This document shows, in pieces, positions 37,638 to 50,600 of a stretch of DNA of 64,000 bases. The stretch lies in contig OX439009.1 in assembly GCA_949316495.1 (NCBI GenBank), forward strand, positions 40,151,443 through 40,215,442, read 5' to 3'. Made by a program: the position numbers and the translations under genes. Numbering within the stretch: position 1 is the first letter of the stretch; each line of letters starts with the position of its first letter. The stretch comes from Amphiduros pacificus (lineage: Eukaryota; Annelida; Polychaeta; Phyllodocida; Hesionidae). The notes under the pieces are model-generated. The model was not told the origin of the DNA and made no database searches. It saw nothing but the letters and a program-made list of their open reading frames with translations.

Positions 37638-38192
37638 TTCTTGATCGTTTTTTTATCCTGAAAGAAGAGAATTACCCGCCAATAAGTGCAAAAAGCCCTG
37701 GTATACACATTGCATTAAGAATAAGAAAATAAATATGTTATATGAATCATGGCAGATTTTGAAACAATCCATCATGAAGTATTAAGAGTCTTTGTGAAGC
37801 AGCGTATCGTGTAGGTATTAAAGGCAGATAAGGTTTATGGCAATCATTGTATCGTGTATATCCAGCACCGACAATAAAACTATGAGGCTGAGATTTCTTG
37901 TCTGTCTTATCTTGTATCATTCTATATCTGAGTCACGATACTGCAGTCGTGATTATAAGCATATTAATAAACTCTCTCAGATTTCTCTGTGAATAAATTT
38001 GATCTTGATGAATTAGTCTGATATCTGATGAACAATCTTATGTAAACGACCTTGACCTTGGCTGTGTCATACTAGCGGAATGTAATTTATGTTACAAGAT
38101 CCACATTACAATTCTAATATCACAAATAGTACACATGTCCGAGATTTAAAACTAATCAAGGGTAGTCTCCATATTTAAGACATTGAAGCTGT
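37638..38192. other. Unique sequence, no gene seen
   Basis: AT-rich. No exon or mobile element was recognised. Confidence 0.5.
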
Positions 38193-38707
38193 GATGCGGG
38201 CTATGTGGAGATGCGGGCTATGTGGAGATGCAGGCTTTGTGGAGATGCAGGCTATGTAGAGATGCAGGCTATGTAGAGATGTAGGCTATGTTGAAATGCA
38301 GGCTTTGTGGAGATGCAGGCTATGTTGAAATGCAGGCTATGTTGAGATGCAGGCTTTGTAGATATGAAGGCTATGTAGATATGAAGGCTATGTAGATATG
38401 CAGGCTATGTTGAAATGCAGGCTATGTGGAGATGCAGGCTATGTGGAGATGCAGGCTATGTTGAAATGCAGGCTATGTGGAGATGCAGGCTATGTTGAAA
38501 TGCAGGCTATATAGAGATGCAGGCTATGTTGAAATGCGGGCTATGTGGAGATGCAGGCTATGTTGAAATGCAGGCTATGTGGAGATGCAGGCTATGTTGA
38601 AATGCAGGCTATGTGGAGATGCAGGCTATGTGGAGATGCGGGATTTGTGGAGATACAGGCTATGTTGAAATGCAGGCTATGTAGAGATGCAGGCTATGTA
38701 GAAATAG
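38193..38707. repeat. 17-bp minisatellite (about 30 copies)
   Basis: Two unit types, ATGCAGGCTATGTGGAG and ATGCAGGCTATGTTGAA, alternate in an irregular but partly paired order. A local cluster of TAGATATGAAGGC variants sits at 38350-38400. Confidence 0.95.
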
Positions 38708-40426
38708 ATGTGGATAAGGTCTCTCTGCGCCTCTCATCAATCACTCAGTGACATTGCTGATATATTTCTTCCTGGATGTTATGGAGTAAAATTGATGTGA
38801 TTTATTATTCATGCCCGAACACTTCATCTGGCTCTGCCTCATATACTGCAGCAAGCATCTGTTGCTTAAGACTTCCTAGGCCTGTGAGGTCACAAATATT
38901 GTATATTTCATCCAGTACTAATGTGGCTTTTTATGGGCTGCCTGTGAGTGGGATAAATTCGCTCTTAGCCCAGACATGTCACCGGGATGATTTAACAGTC
39001 GCCTCCTCACTGTATCCCACCAAACTTTCCTGTTCCATGATAATTACCGCGGGAGAGAGATTTGTTCACTCCATTGATGATATCTACATTGTACAGTTAC
39101 AGATGATACACAGTCAAATTACAAATATGAGCCGCAATAGTTAAATGTCAACAGCTACCTTATTTGCAGTGGTGTGGATTTCTTAACTCTAAAATTGATA
39201 TGGACAAATGAAATGGTCGGTCCATTACCCTGGCGATCTGACCCTATCTATGGACAGCAATTCTATCAAAGGCTATTAGTTAAATTGATAAAAACAGATC
39301 AGATTGAAGTGGAACTTGTAAATCTGTCAATATTTGACAGATCAGGAAACACTCCTCAAACAAAGCATGGCATTAGCGTATAATTGATTTATTGGCCTGA
39401 GTTCTATACGTTGAGCATGGAGCTGGGCGGTGATGAACACGTTCCTGGCATCTTGCCTGTGATATGCGACGGCTTCTCATGAGATGCTTCAAACTTAAGC
39501 TAAGAAACAAGCAATGCAAAGCTCTGAATATTCATATTTACTTCATCACTTTGATTTTTTTATCATTCAGTGCATCCTGAGACTGCAATCATGGAATGGA
39601 AATTCAGATTTATCAGCCAAATTAAACCAATCAATTTGAATGTGACGTTTTGTATCAGTGTGATGTATTTCTCTCAAGTAACAATGTTTTATTCAAATTA
39701 GGATTACTTCCATTGATCACGTGATAATCATGTGATTATTGAAGGATCCTATGAATAAAGATCGGTTGCTTATGCGAAGATATGATTGGGGTATATCATA
39801 ATTCATATGAGACTGATGTATCAAGTGAGAAAGCATAAAATCATAAAATAGTCGCAGAGGATCCCACCAGATATAGCGCCTCAGACTCAGACTCACACTC
39901 TGAGAAGCATGTATTGATGGTGACATTGGTTATAAGCAAACACTGTCCACAGTTTGTTGGAACCACCGGCGTATTATGGACCTTTATGCCAACGTCTCAT
40001 TCAAGACACAAGACAACAAGGCGCTCACACTTTATACCCCTGTCAAACTCCTTCACATTGTTGTTGTGGTATTTTCTCATTTTGTTTATGAAGAATTTGA
40101 CAAAGGAGATCAGAAAAGAGTTTTCTTAATTACCCGGGAATAGCGTGACACGTGATTCACAATGACATCTACAACTGGGAATACTCCCTCATTATTAATG
40201 TATGAAGATTCGCTGCTATAAATTAACGTTAAAACCATGTTTTGCTAATAATGAGTGCTTGAAATTAATTAAATTACACATGAAATCTCGTGTTTTAAGA
40301 CAAGTAATCAGTTATGCTAGAGAAGGGAGAGCCTTTATATATTGCGTGGAGATTAGAAACATCCTCAAAAATAATATCAAATGCTCCTGCAGATTGCGCT
40401 TGAAATGTTCTCAATAAGCAAATAGT
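38708..40426. other. Unique sequence, no gene recognised
   Basis: A + strand frame of 122 codons (38776-39144) and shorter ones are present. Composition is not coding-like and no domain is recognised. No paired splice sites were convincing. Confidence 0.4.
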
Positions 40427-40716
40427 AACATATCAAAGGTTCTGCAGAAAATTACTGTAACATATCCAATCTTCTGCAGAACATTACTGTAACATATCCA
40501 ATCTTCTGCAGAACATTACTGTAAGATATCAAAGGTTCTCCAAGAAATTACTGTAACATATCAAATGTTCTGCAGAAAATTACTGTAACATATCAAATAT
40601 TCTAATAACAATGGGGAATACAGGATAAAATGAGTCCGATAACAATATGGGGAATATATGATAAAATGGGTCTGATAACAATATGGGGAATACAGGATAA
40701 AATGGGTCCGAAAACA
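40427..40716. repeat. Two adjoining short arrays (32 bp x5, 36 bp x3)
   Basis: 40427-40604 holds five copies of a 32-bp unit containing AACATATCAAAGGTTCTGCA. It runs straight into three copies of a 36-bp unit (40602-40716) containing ATAACAATATGGGGAATA and AAAATGGGTC. The two units are unrelated. Confidence 0.9.
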
Positions 40717-41479
40717 CTTTCATCCTCATGCTCGGACACGTGGAAACAGACACAGGAGGTGAGATATTAAATAGCCACACGCATTTTGTAACCAATTCAT
40801 ACCAGAGATATGCGTGAGAAGAAGACGTAAATGCGACGGTCGATCCTCAACACTTCTCACGACATGCCGGAGATTGGTACAACCACTGTAATTGAACGGT
40901 TTACGATAATTGACGAGGGTCACATTGAGCATTGAGCATTAAGCTCTACTGCTCACTGCTCTACTGCTCAGTGCTCGATGGCTCTATGTCTGAGATGTAG
41001 TGAGTTCTGCTCAGAGTGAATCATATGTTTAATACCATAATGATATAGTTACCTGAGCGGTTACAACAGTGATAAAACTTACACCCCGACCTGCACACTT
41101 TAAATAGGAAGGAGAGGTCATTTTTTTGTTAACCTCACAAGAATAATAATAAATTGGTTTGCCTTTCATTGGGAAAATAAGTCCCTATAGGAATACAATA
41201 GCATAAAAAGAAGTGATCCTTATTCTCGTTTGTCATTTCAATCTGGCTACACTCCATCTATCATCCTGTAAGTAGCCTGAGTGAATAATACACGCAAGCA
41301 CTATGTGACTTATTATCGCCCAGGTAGTAACAATGCGTAGCTAATCTGGGAAAACATTCCACAACTGGTGCAGCTCATAACATTTTAACGATATCAAATC
41401 GGACATGTCTGAATGTTTAAAGGTAGGAAAGCAGATTGTCACGTTTTCGTGTGCATCCTCACAAATGAACCTCGGCTTA
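40717..41479. other. Unique sequence, no gene seen
   Basis: A small CTCTACTGCTCA/GAGCATT repeat lies at 40926-40985. TTATCGCCCA, a decamer repeated elsewhere in the window, is at 41313-41322. Confidence 0.5.
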
Positions 41480-41682
41480 TCCTCAGCTGGCACCTTTTGT
41501 AACTGTAAAATAGAGTGGCGATGTCACTGGGGGATTGGGTGCTTTTGTGGGAAATTGTATCATGAGTTCAATCCCGGCACGGCCGGGGTTCGAACCCACG
41601 ACCTTTGGATCACCACAGAGTAACTGGTGCTAATAAGCTGGCGCTCTAACCAACTGCGCCACTGCCCGTGGGGGGGGGGGGG
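41480..41682 (-). mobile_element. tRNA-derived SINE-like copy (second family)
   Basis: On the minus strand, after a run of 13 C (41670-41682 on the other strand), the sequence reads GGGCAGTGGCGCAGTTGG (box A) and TCGTGGGTTCGAACCCCGGC (box B). The distance between boxes is longer than in a real tRNA and the 3' acceptor strand does not pair with the 5' end, so this is a tRNA-like SINE head rather than a tRNA gene. A body of uncertain length extends leftwards. A head fragment of the same kind is at 13215-13290. Confidence 0.7.
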
Positions 41683-41766
41683 TGCTAACATTGTGTTATA
41701 TAAATAGAGAAATAATTGCTTATACAACTCTGGCATATAATCCTAGATACGAGTCATTACAAGTAT

Positions 41767-42206
41767 TGCCATCCCTTTGGTGTGTACATGCCATCCCTTT
41801 GATGTGTTCATGTCATCCCTTTGGTGTGTACATTTCATCCCCTACATGTGTACATGTCATCCCTTTGGTATGTACATGGCATCCCTTTGATGTGTACATG
41901 TCATCCCTTTGGTATATACATGTCGTCCCTTTGGTATGTACATGTCATCCCTTTGATGTGTACATGTCATCCCTTTGGTATATACATGTCATCCCTTTGG
42001 TATATACATGTCGTCCCTTTGGTATGTACATGTCATCCCTTTGGTGTGTACATGTCATCCCTTTGGTATATACATGTCATCCCTTTGGTATATACATGTC
42101 GTTCCTTTGGTATGTACATGTCATCCCTTTGGTGTGTACATGTCATCCCTTTGATGTGTTCATGCCATCCCTTTGGTGTGTTCATGTCATCCCTATGATG
42201 TGTTCA
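41767..42206. repeat. 22-bp minisatellite (20 copies)
   Basis: The unit is CATCCCTTTGGTATGTACAT plus GT, with GTGTGT, ATATAC and GATGTG sub-types. Because 22 is not a multiple of three, all three frames rotate through one another and remain open for up to 178 codons. This is a periodicity artefact, not a gene. Confidence 0.95.
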
Positions 42207-44156
42207 AACAGGTGGTAGAATTCCAAGACAATTGCGAATCCACAGCTATTATTATTCTGGAGGGTTGTCAAATTGTAATACGGAAAAAAATAATTACACA
42301 ATTAGAGAAACAATGTACCAATTTTAGCCAAGTCTCTTATTTCCAGAAAAAAAATAATAAATTAATGAATATGAAGATTGTCTTCCCCAGAAAAACTTCA
42401 GTTTGTGGTTTAGAAAAAGGGATCTCTTTTAATGCTGTGTTTTCAAACGGAGTGGCTCATATCAAGACCGCTAGACACGTTACCAACAGTATTTGGTCAC
42501 ATTTGTTAATCAATGGTTTCTCACATTTCTTCTCAATGCAAACAGTTTCAGTGTCAAATTTGTTAATATTTGTCCGTTGCTGATTAGATAAACAGAAGCA
42601 TAAAAGGATTTTAAAAATGAATTTGAAATATAACCCGCCTAATTTAACGTGTCATGCAACAAGTATATATCACTAATCAATAAGTGTTTTTTAATGCATA
42701 TTTGATGATATAAATGAAGGATCCCTAGTCAGCCTTCACAGAGAACAGGGCATTGGAAGACATGCTCCAATCTCATTCAACAAACCATAGATTATATCGT
42801 AAGGAAGTCAATACAGACAGTCAGATAATGAAAACTAACTAAGCTCTGTTTATTTATTGAATAAATAAAATTTGTTTCAGACAATTGCACTATTATCAAA
42901 CAAACCTGTTTCTCTCTTGTGGAAAAGAAACTTTAATAGCATTTAATTTTATGGAAGGATAACGAGGAAATGGGAAGACTTACTGGGAAACGGAACATTT
43001 CAGGCTCATTTTCTTTGTAACCTTTGTGTATTCACGATAAATGATCAAACAAATTTAAAGTGGTCAACCAGGAGTATTGTAACTTTTGAAAATGGGAAAA
43101 TATCACAACTTGAAACGAAGAGAGAAATTTATCATTTGACCTTTTTATTAGGTGTACTTGAAAACCTTGAATATATAGCCTCGTTTTCGAAGCAGCAGAC
43201 GACGTTTCCTTTTGTTAGAGCTTTGCATCGTTCTTTGTGAGGAACTGCAGATAGCTAAAATGAAGAACAAATATCCCGCATTATAGTATATGGGAGAACC
43301 AAATGAAATTAGTGCGGAGAGGAACATAGTATTTCCTATAAGTGTGAAATTGCACAAGGGCAAGTTATCAGATATGAATGAAGCCTGGGTCTGGGAACGA
43401 CTTGTCTGCGGTTATTGATAACCTTTGTCTTTTACTACTTGAGAACAATGCCACGTGATGATATCTGCCAATAGGAAAAAGGCAGATAGTCGGGCCATTC
43501 GCAGGGGGACAGCCTTACCATTGATTTGGTCACTTGAAAAAAAGTAACCTACAAATATGCAGTATATATATAGAAATGCCTTGAAGAGATTATGTTACAT
43601 TATATTTTTGGTATCATATTTGTCAGTTATGTGGCGGTATGTTTTTTGTTCTGGAATGAATTCATGCGCATTAGAAATGCGACAGTCGCACTTGACAAGC
43701 TGCCATTAACATTATATGCAAGTTCTAACAAGCAAAATGAAAATGAAAAAGTGCCTGCAAAGTGTCGTGAAGTGTCTTAAATATAAAGCATTGCTGACGT
43801 GTGTCATTCATAAACACATGCACCTTCTGTGACAGATCTATATATATCCCATAAATCCTACTGAACAAAAGAATTTTGAGTGAAAGTCTGTTTTTTATAA
43901 ACAAATTGTTCTGGTCATGATTATAGATTGGTCAATCTAGGTCAATCCAGCTCAAGGCTTTTCAAAGACTCAGAGAAAAAGGTTGCATTATTATAACCTA
44001 ATAGTAAATGCAAAGTTGTCCTGGGGAGACGATGTATCTCTCTGCAGTCGATGCTCATCCTAATTGTTGAAGACCCTGCAATCTATGACGGGTCCTGATA
44101 CGACTTGTGTTTCTAATAGCCCAGACGTATAAAGCTTCTTGGCCAAGTAGGAATAT
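42207..44156. other. Unique AT-rich sequence, no gene recognised
   Basis: The longest frame (to 42583) is seeded in the array upstream. A minus-strand 71-codon frame (43148-43363) and a + 62-codon frame (43592-43780) with a hydrophobic start are present. Neither has coding-like composition or a recognised domain. Confidence 0.4.
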
Positions 44157-44216
44157 AGATACTTACTTCAAGATACTTACTTCAAGATACTTACTTCAAG
44201 ATACTTACTTCAAGAT
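44157..44216. repeat. 14-bp repeat (4 copies)
   Basis: Four perfect copies of AGATACTTACTTCA followed by a truncated unit. Very recent or very stable. Confidence 0.95.
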
Positions 44217-44295
44217 CATGATAACCTGAATATCTTTTCTGCCATATGGCAGGTGAATGTAGGGTGAGCAGTTTGAGCAAATAGATTTGGTACTG

Positions 44296-44942
44296 TGTTG
44301 AGCAGTGTCAGGTGTAGGTGGGGTTGAGCAGTGTGTGGTGTCAGGTGTCAGGTGGGATGAGCAGTGTCAGGTGTCAGGTGTAGGTGGGGTTGAGCAGTGT
44401 CAGGTGGGGTTGAGCAGTGTGTGGTGTCAGGTGTCAGATGAGGTGAGCAGTGTCAGGTGTCAGGTGTAGGTGGGGTTGAGCAGTGTGTGGTGTCAGGTGT
44501 CAGATGGGGTGAGCAGTGTCAGGTGTCAGGTGGGGTGATCAGTGTTTGGTGTCAGGTGTCAAGTGTCAGGTGTCAGGTGGGGTGATCAGTGTCAGGTGTC
44601 AGGTGGGGTGAGCAGTGTGTGGTGTCAGGTGTCAGGTGGGATGAGCAGTGTCAGGTGTAGGTGGGGTTGAGCAGTGTCAGGTGTCAGGTGGGGTTGAGCA
44701 GTGTGTGGTGTCAGGTGTCAGATGAGGTGAGCAGTGTCAGGTGTCAGGTGTAGGTGGGGTTGAGCAGTGTGTGGTGTCAGGTGTCAGATGGGGTGAGCAG
44801 TGTCAGGTGTCAGGTGGGGTGATCAGTGTTTGGTGTCAGGTGTCAAGTGTCAGGTGTCAGGTGGGGTGATCAGTGTCAGGTGTCAGGTGGGGTGAGCAGT
44901 GTGTGGTGTCAGGTGTCAGGTGTAGGTGAGCAGTGTGAGCAG
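44296..44942. repeat. Composite GT-rich minisatellite with 284-bp higher-order unit
   Basis: The array is built of short words (GAGCAGTGT, CAGGTGT, CAGGTGGGGT, GTAGGTGGGGTT) of 7 to 12 bp. A stretch of about 236 bp starting at 44401 recurs essentially unchanged from 44685, 284 bp away, including the rare GATCAGTGTTTGGTGTC and TCAAGTGTC variants. The array thus has two levels of repetition. Confidence 0.9.
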
Positions 44943-45483
44943 TCCTGGGCAGCTTAGCAGACATCTGTCTCTCCCGTACTCACCATCTTCATCACGTAAT
45001 CCCCTGCTTCCCTAACTTATCACTTATTCATCACTGGAGGCTTCTCAGACTACATAAAGTAATTAGCTATGATCCGCCATGTTTTATTAAACCTGAGACC
45101 TACTGACTCAAGTCTCGTCTACTCACGATGCATTAGATAAGGCACGTTACATCCGGGTCTTCACCTTGGTGACTTCCTCTCAGTGTCTTGAAGCTCATTA
45201 CATAATCTTATAGCCCCTAGAGTAGCCGAGCAATGAACACTTTTAATACTCAGGTGTGTGTTTTTATTTATTTATTTATTTATTTTTTGTCTGTTTTTTT
45301 ATTTATTTGTCAGTTGTTGTTTTTCTGTGATTTTTTTCAAGATAAAAAGGCAGTCGCTTTCTTGGTGAAGGATGAATAATGTTTGTTTTAAAAGGGAATA
45401 CAATTAGTGTAGACAAGTTACCGCCCGCTTAAATATATGCACCTTGTCAGGCAGCATGCGCTGATATTAAGAACTAATGACAT
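44943..45483. other. Unique sequence with T-rich tract
   Basis: A (TTTA)n/T-rich tract lies at 45262-45330. GATCCGCCATGTTTT near 45070 contains a minus-strand YY1-like ATGGCGG core. No exon is supported. Confidence 0.5.
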
Positions 45484-45915
45484 CACATCAGCCGGGATGG
45501 GAACATCAGCCAGGATGGGACATTAGCCGGGATGGGAACATCAGCCGGGATGGGAACACAAACCAGGATGGGGACATCAGCCGGGATGGGAACACAAACC
45601 AGGATGGGAACATCAGCCGGGATGGGGACATCAGCCGGGATGGGAACATCAGCCGGGATGGGAACATCAGCCGGGATGGGAACATCAGCCGGGATGGGAA
45701 CATCAGCCGGGATGGGGACATCAGCCGGGATGGGAACATCAGCCGGGATGGGAACATTAGCCGGGATGGGAACATTAGCCGGGATGGGAACATCAGCCGG
45801 GATGGGAACATTAGCCGGGATGGGAACATCAGCCGGGATGGGAACATCAGCCGGGATGGGAACATCAGCCGGGATGGGGACATCAGCCGGGATGGGAACA
45901 CAAACCAGGATGGGA
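45484..45915. repeat. 18-bp minisatellite (about 24 copies)
   Basis: The unit is GGGATGGGAACATCAGCC, with GGGGACATC, ATTAGCC and ACACAAACCA variants. Since 18 is six codons, four long frames (131 to 154 codons) open on both strands. The simultaneous openness of several frames argues that none is a gene. Confidence 0.97.
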
Positions 45916-46853
45916 CATGAATTGTGCCTTAGATATTCACACCTCACATATTATTGATCCAAACATGTGTAAATCTAAGCAAAATGGTTGGCTTTGCTAA
46001 GAATCGTATGCATAGTGTATACATGTATAACACATTATGTATCTGCAATTACCAAAATACTTGAAGGCTCTTTATTCGTGTATCCACTCTCAGTAATGTT
46101 GAAATGTTTACTGAAAAACATGAGCAATTGTAGTCATTTTATTTATATATTTATTTATTTTTATTCTTCTTATTTTTTTTATATTTTTTACTTTTGTTTC
46201 ATCATTCCCTATTGATGCCTGTTGTGGTTTCAGAGACAAATGAGATGCCCCTTGTTCCCGTCAGAGGGGACACATTGTCTGTCAATCGTGAATACTTGCA
46301 GGGCATTGGGGGTGTGACTTAGACCAGGGAGGTAACTTTGATTATAAAAAAAGCTTCGCCGAGGCAAATCACTGTCCCGGAAATCTGAACTGTTCTGATG
46401 GGTAGCGGAGTTGAACGCGGCGTCCTGGTTCAATGTGTTCTCACGACCCTTGTATCTCAGTCATATGCAAATTTGGGGGTATCGTATAGAGGTAACGCTT
46501 ATATTATGAAAGCACATCGTGTTTATCAAAGTTCAGCCTTAAGGAGGAATGGAGATAGCCGGGCACAGCCATCGGAGACAAGACGTGGTTCACTTGCTGT
46601 GTGGATGGAATCCTTTATAGTTTTGATGTCCATTCAAGTTGATGTCCATTCAAGTTGATTGTCATCGTTCCGGTCTGCTAACCAGGAAGAGGCACTTGTC
46701 CCCACACCACACACTGAAGACTTAAATAATTGACGCCCTCATACCGTAGAATAATATGAAGAAAGTACATACACTGTGAGATATCAGCCAGATATTAGAA
46801 CCAGAGCTGGCAGCATGAGATCCAGTAGTTATTCTATGGACACAGTAGCGGGG
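45916..46853. other. Unique sequence with a possible old repeat
   Basis: T-rich at 46140-46200. From about 46230 to 46480 the sequence has an interspersed-repeat look: AGACCAGGGAGGTAACTTT at 46320-46338, a motif type common in mollusc genomes, and a tRNA-like GTTGAACGCGGCGTCC stretch near 46410. A 16-bp pair (GTTGATGTCCATTCAA) is at about 46622-46655. No exon is supported. Confidence 0.35.
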
Positions 46854-47658
46854 CACAGTAGCCAGGACCCTCTGGGGTGAGTACTTACAGCAGTAGCCAG
46901 GACCCTCTGGGGTGAGTAGCTACAGCAGTAGCCAGGACCCTCTGGGGTGAGTACTTACAGCAGTAGCCAGGACCCTCTAGGGTGAGTACTTACAGCAGTA
47001 GCCAGGACCCTCTGGGTCAGTAGCTACAGCAGTAGTCAGGACCCTCTGGGGTGAGTACTTACAGCAGTAGCCAGGACCCTCTGGGTCAGTAGCTACAGCA
47101 GTAGTCAGGACCCTCTGGGGTGAGTACTTACAGCAGTAGCCAGGACCCTCTGGGTAGAGTACTTACAGCAGTAGTCAGGACCCTCTGGGGTGAGTAGCTA
47201 TAGCAGTAGCCAGGACCCTCTGGGTGAGTAGCTACAGCAGTAGTCAGGACCCTCTGGGGTGAGTAGCTACAGCAGTAGTCAGGACCCTCTGGGGTGAGTA
47301 CTTACAGCAGTAGCCAGGACCCTCTGGGGTGAGTACTTACAGCAGTAGCCAGGACCCTCTGGGGTGAGTAGCTACAGCAGTAGTCAGGACCCTCTGGGGT
47401 GAGTAGCTACAGCAGTAGCCAGGACCCTCTGGGGTGAGTACTTACAGCAGTAGCCAGGACCCTCTGGGGTGAGGAGCTACAGCAGTAGTCAGGACCCTCT
47501 GGGGTGAGTACTTACAGCAGTAGCCAGGACCCTCTGGGGTGAGTACTTACAGCAGTAGCCAGGACCCTCTGGGGTGAGTACTTACAGCAGTAGTCAGGAC
47601 CCTCTGGGGTGAGTAGCTACAGCAGTAGTCAGGACCCTCTGGGGTGAGTAGCTACAGC
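46854..47658. repeat. 35-bp minisatellite (about 23 copies)
   Basis: The unit contains CAGTAGCCAGGACCCTCTGG and GGTGAGTACTTACAG. Alternating sub-types are CCAGG/TCAGG and GTACTTACAG/GTAGCTACAG. Each unit carries a donor-like GGTGAGTA immediately followed by an acceptor-like TTACAG on the + strand. The array ends where the 47-bp array begins, without a spacer. Confidence 0.97.
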
Positions 47659-50600
47659 AATAATCAATAAATGTCATTAGTTCATATATCAAGATTAGAA
47701 GGGTAACCAATCAATAGATGTCATTAGTTCATATATCAAGATTAGGAGGGTAACCAATCAATAGATGTCATTAGTTCATATATCAAGATTAGAAGGGTAA
47801 CCAATCAATAGATGTCATTAGTTCATATATCAAGATTAGAAGGGTAACCAATTAAGATATGTCATTAGTTCATATATCAAGATTAGGAGGGTAACCAATC
47901 AATAAATGTCATTAGTTCATATATCAAGATTAGAAGGGTAACCAATCAATAGATGCCATTAGTTCATATATCAAGATTAGGAGGGTAACCAATCAATAAA
48001 TGTCATTAGTTCATATATCAAGATTAGAAGGGTAACCAATCAATAGATGTCATTAGTTCATATATCAAGATTAGAAGGGTAACCAATCAATAGATGTCAT
48101 TAGTTCATATATCAAGTTTAGAAGGGTAACCAATCAATAGATGTCATTAGTTCATATATCAAGTTTAGAAGGGTAACCAATCAATAGATGTCATTAGTTC
48201 ATATATCAAGTTTAGAAGGGTAACCAATCAATAAATGTCATTAGTTCATATATCAAGATTAGAAGGGTAACCAATCAATAGATGTCATTAGTTCATATAT
48301 CAAGATTAGAAGGGTAACAAATTAAGGTATGTCATTAGTTCATATATCAAGATTAGGAGGGTAACCAATCAATAGATGTCATTAGTTCATATATCAAGAT
48401 TAGAAGGGTAACCAATCAATAGATGTCATTAGTTCATATATCAATATTAGAAGGGTAACCAATCAATAGATGTCATTAGTTCATATATCAAGATTAGGAG
48501 GGTAACCAATCAATAGATGTAATTAGTTCATATATCAATATTAGAAGGGTAACCAATCAATAGATGTCATTAGTTCATATATCAAGATTAGAAGGGTAAC
48601 CAATCAATAGATGTCATTAGTTCATATATCAAGATTAGAAGGGTAACCAATCAATAGATGTCATTAGTTCATATATCAAGATTAGAAGGGTAACCAATCA
48701 ATAGATGTAATTAGTTCATATATCAAGTTTAGAAGGGTAACCAATCAATAGATGTCATTAGTTCATATATCAAGTTTAGAAGGGTAACCAATCAATAGAT
48801 GTCATTAGTTCATATATTAAGTTTAGAAGGGTAACCAATCAATAAATGTCATTAGTTCATATATTAAGTTTAGAAGGGTAACCAATCAATAGATGTCATT
48901 AGTTCATATATCAAGTTTAGAAGGGTAACCAATCAATAGATGTCATTAGTTCATATATCAAGATTAGAAGGGTAACCAATCAATAGATGCCATTAGTTCA
49001 TATATCAAGATTAGGAGGGTAACCAATCAATAGATGTCATTAGTTCATATATCAAGATTAGGAGGGTAACCAATCAATAGATGCCATTAGTTCATATATT
49101 AAGTTTAGAAGGGTAACCAATCAATAGATGTCATTAGTTCATATATCAAGATTAGAAGGGTAACCAATCAATAGATGTCATTAGTTCATATATCAAGATT
49201 AGGAGGGTAACCAATAAATAGATGTCATTAGTTCATATATCAAGATTAGAAGGGTAACCAATCAATAGATGTCATTAGTTCATATATCAATATTAGAAGG
49301 GTAACCAATCAATAGATGTCATTAGTTCATATATCAAGATTATAAGGGTAACCAATCAATAGATGTCATTAGTTCATATATCAATATTAGAAGGGTAACC
49401 AATCAATATATGTCATTAGTTCATATATCAATATTAGAAGGGTAACCAATCAATAGATGTCATTAGTTCATATATCAAGATTATAAGGGTAACCAATCAA
49501 TAGATGTCATTAGTTCATATATTAAGTTTAGAAGGGTAACCAATCAATAGATGTCATTAGTTCATATATCAATATTAGAATGGTAACCAATCAATAGATG
49601 TCATTAGTTCATATATCAAGATTAGGAGGGTAACCAATCAATAGATGTCATTAGTTCATATATTAAGTTTAGAAGAATAACCAATCAATAGATGTCATTA
49701 GTTCATATATCAATATTAGAAGGGTAACCAATCAATAGATGTCATTAGTTCATATATCAAGATTATAAGGGTAACCAATCAATAGATGTCATTAGTTCAT
49801 ATATCAAGTTTAGAAGGGTAACCAATCAATAGATGTCATTAGTTCATATATCAATATTAGAAGGGTAACCAATCAATAGATGTCATTAGTTCATATATCA
49901 AGATTAGGAGGGTAACCAATCAATAGATGTCATTAGTTCATATATCAAGATTAGAAGGGTAACCAATCAATAGATGTCATTAGTTCATATATCAAGATTA
50001 GAAGGGTAACCAATCAATAGATGTCATTAGTTCATATATCAAGATTAGGAGGGTAACCAATCAATAAATGTCATTAGTTCATATATCAAGATTAGAAGGG
50101 TAACCAATCAATAGATGTCATTAGTTCATATATCAAGATTAGAAGGGTAACCAATCAATAGATGTCATTAGTTCATATATCAAGATTAGAAGGGTAACCA
50201 ATCAATAGATGTCATTAGTTCATATATCAAGATTAGGAGGGTAACCAATCAATAGATGTCATTAGTTCATATATCAAGTTTAGAAGGGTAACCAATCAAT
50301 AGATGTAATTAGTTCATATATCAAGATTAGAAGGGTAACCAATCAATAGATGTCATTAGTTCATATATCAAGATTAGAAGGGCAACCAATCAATAGATGT
50401 CATAAGTTCATATATCAATATTATAAGGGTAACCAATCAATAGATGTCATTAGTTCATATATCAATATTAGAAGGGTAACCAATCAATAGATGTCATTAG
50501 TTCATATATTAAGTTTAGAAGGGTAACCAATCAATAGATGTCATTAGTTCATATATCAATATTAGAAGGGTAACCAATCAATAGATGTCATTAGTTCATA

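Noticed and set aside
41580-41670. A functional tRNA gene on the minus strand
   Set aside because: Box A and B are present, but spacing is too long, the acceptor stem does not pair, and a body continues. It is a SINE-type head.
41682-42218. 178-codon frame rich in C, H, P, Y and W
   Set aside because: A 22-bp unit rotating through all three frames gives this automatically.
45477-45957. Four overlapping frames of 131-154 codons (NISRDG, GTSAGM, PIPADV, MFPSRL repeats)
   Set aside because: The 18-bp unit lacks stops in several frames; no flanking coding sequence or splice sites.
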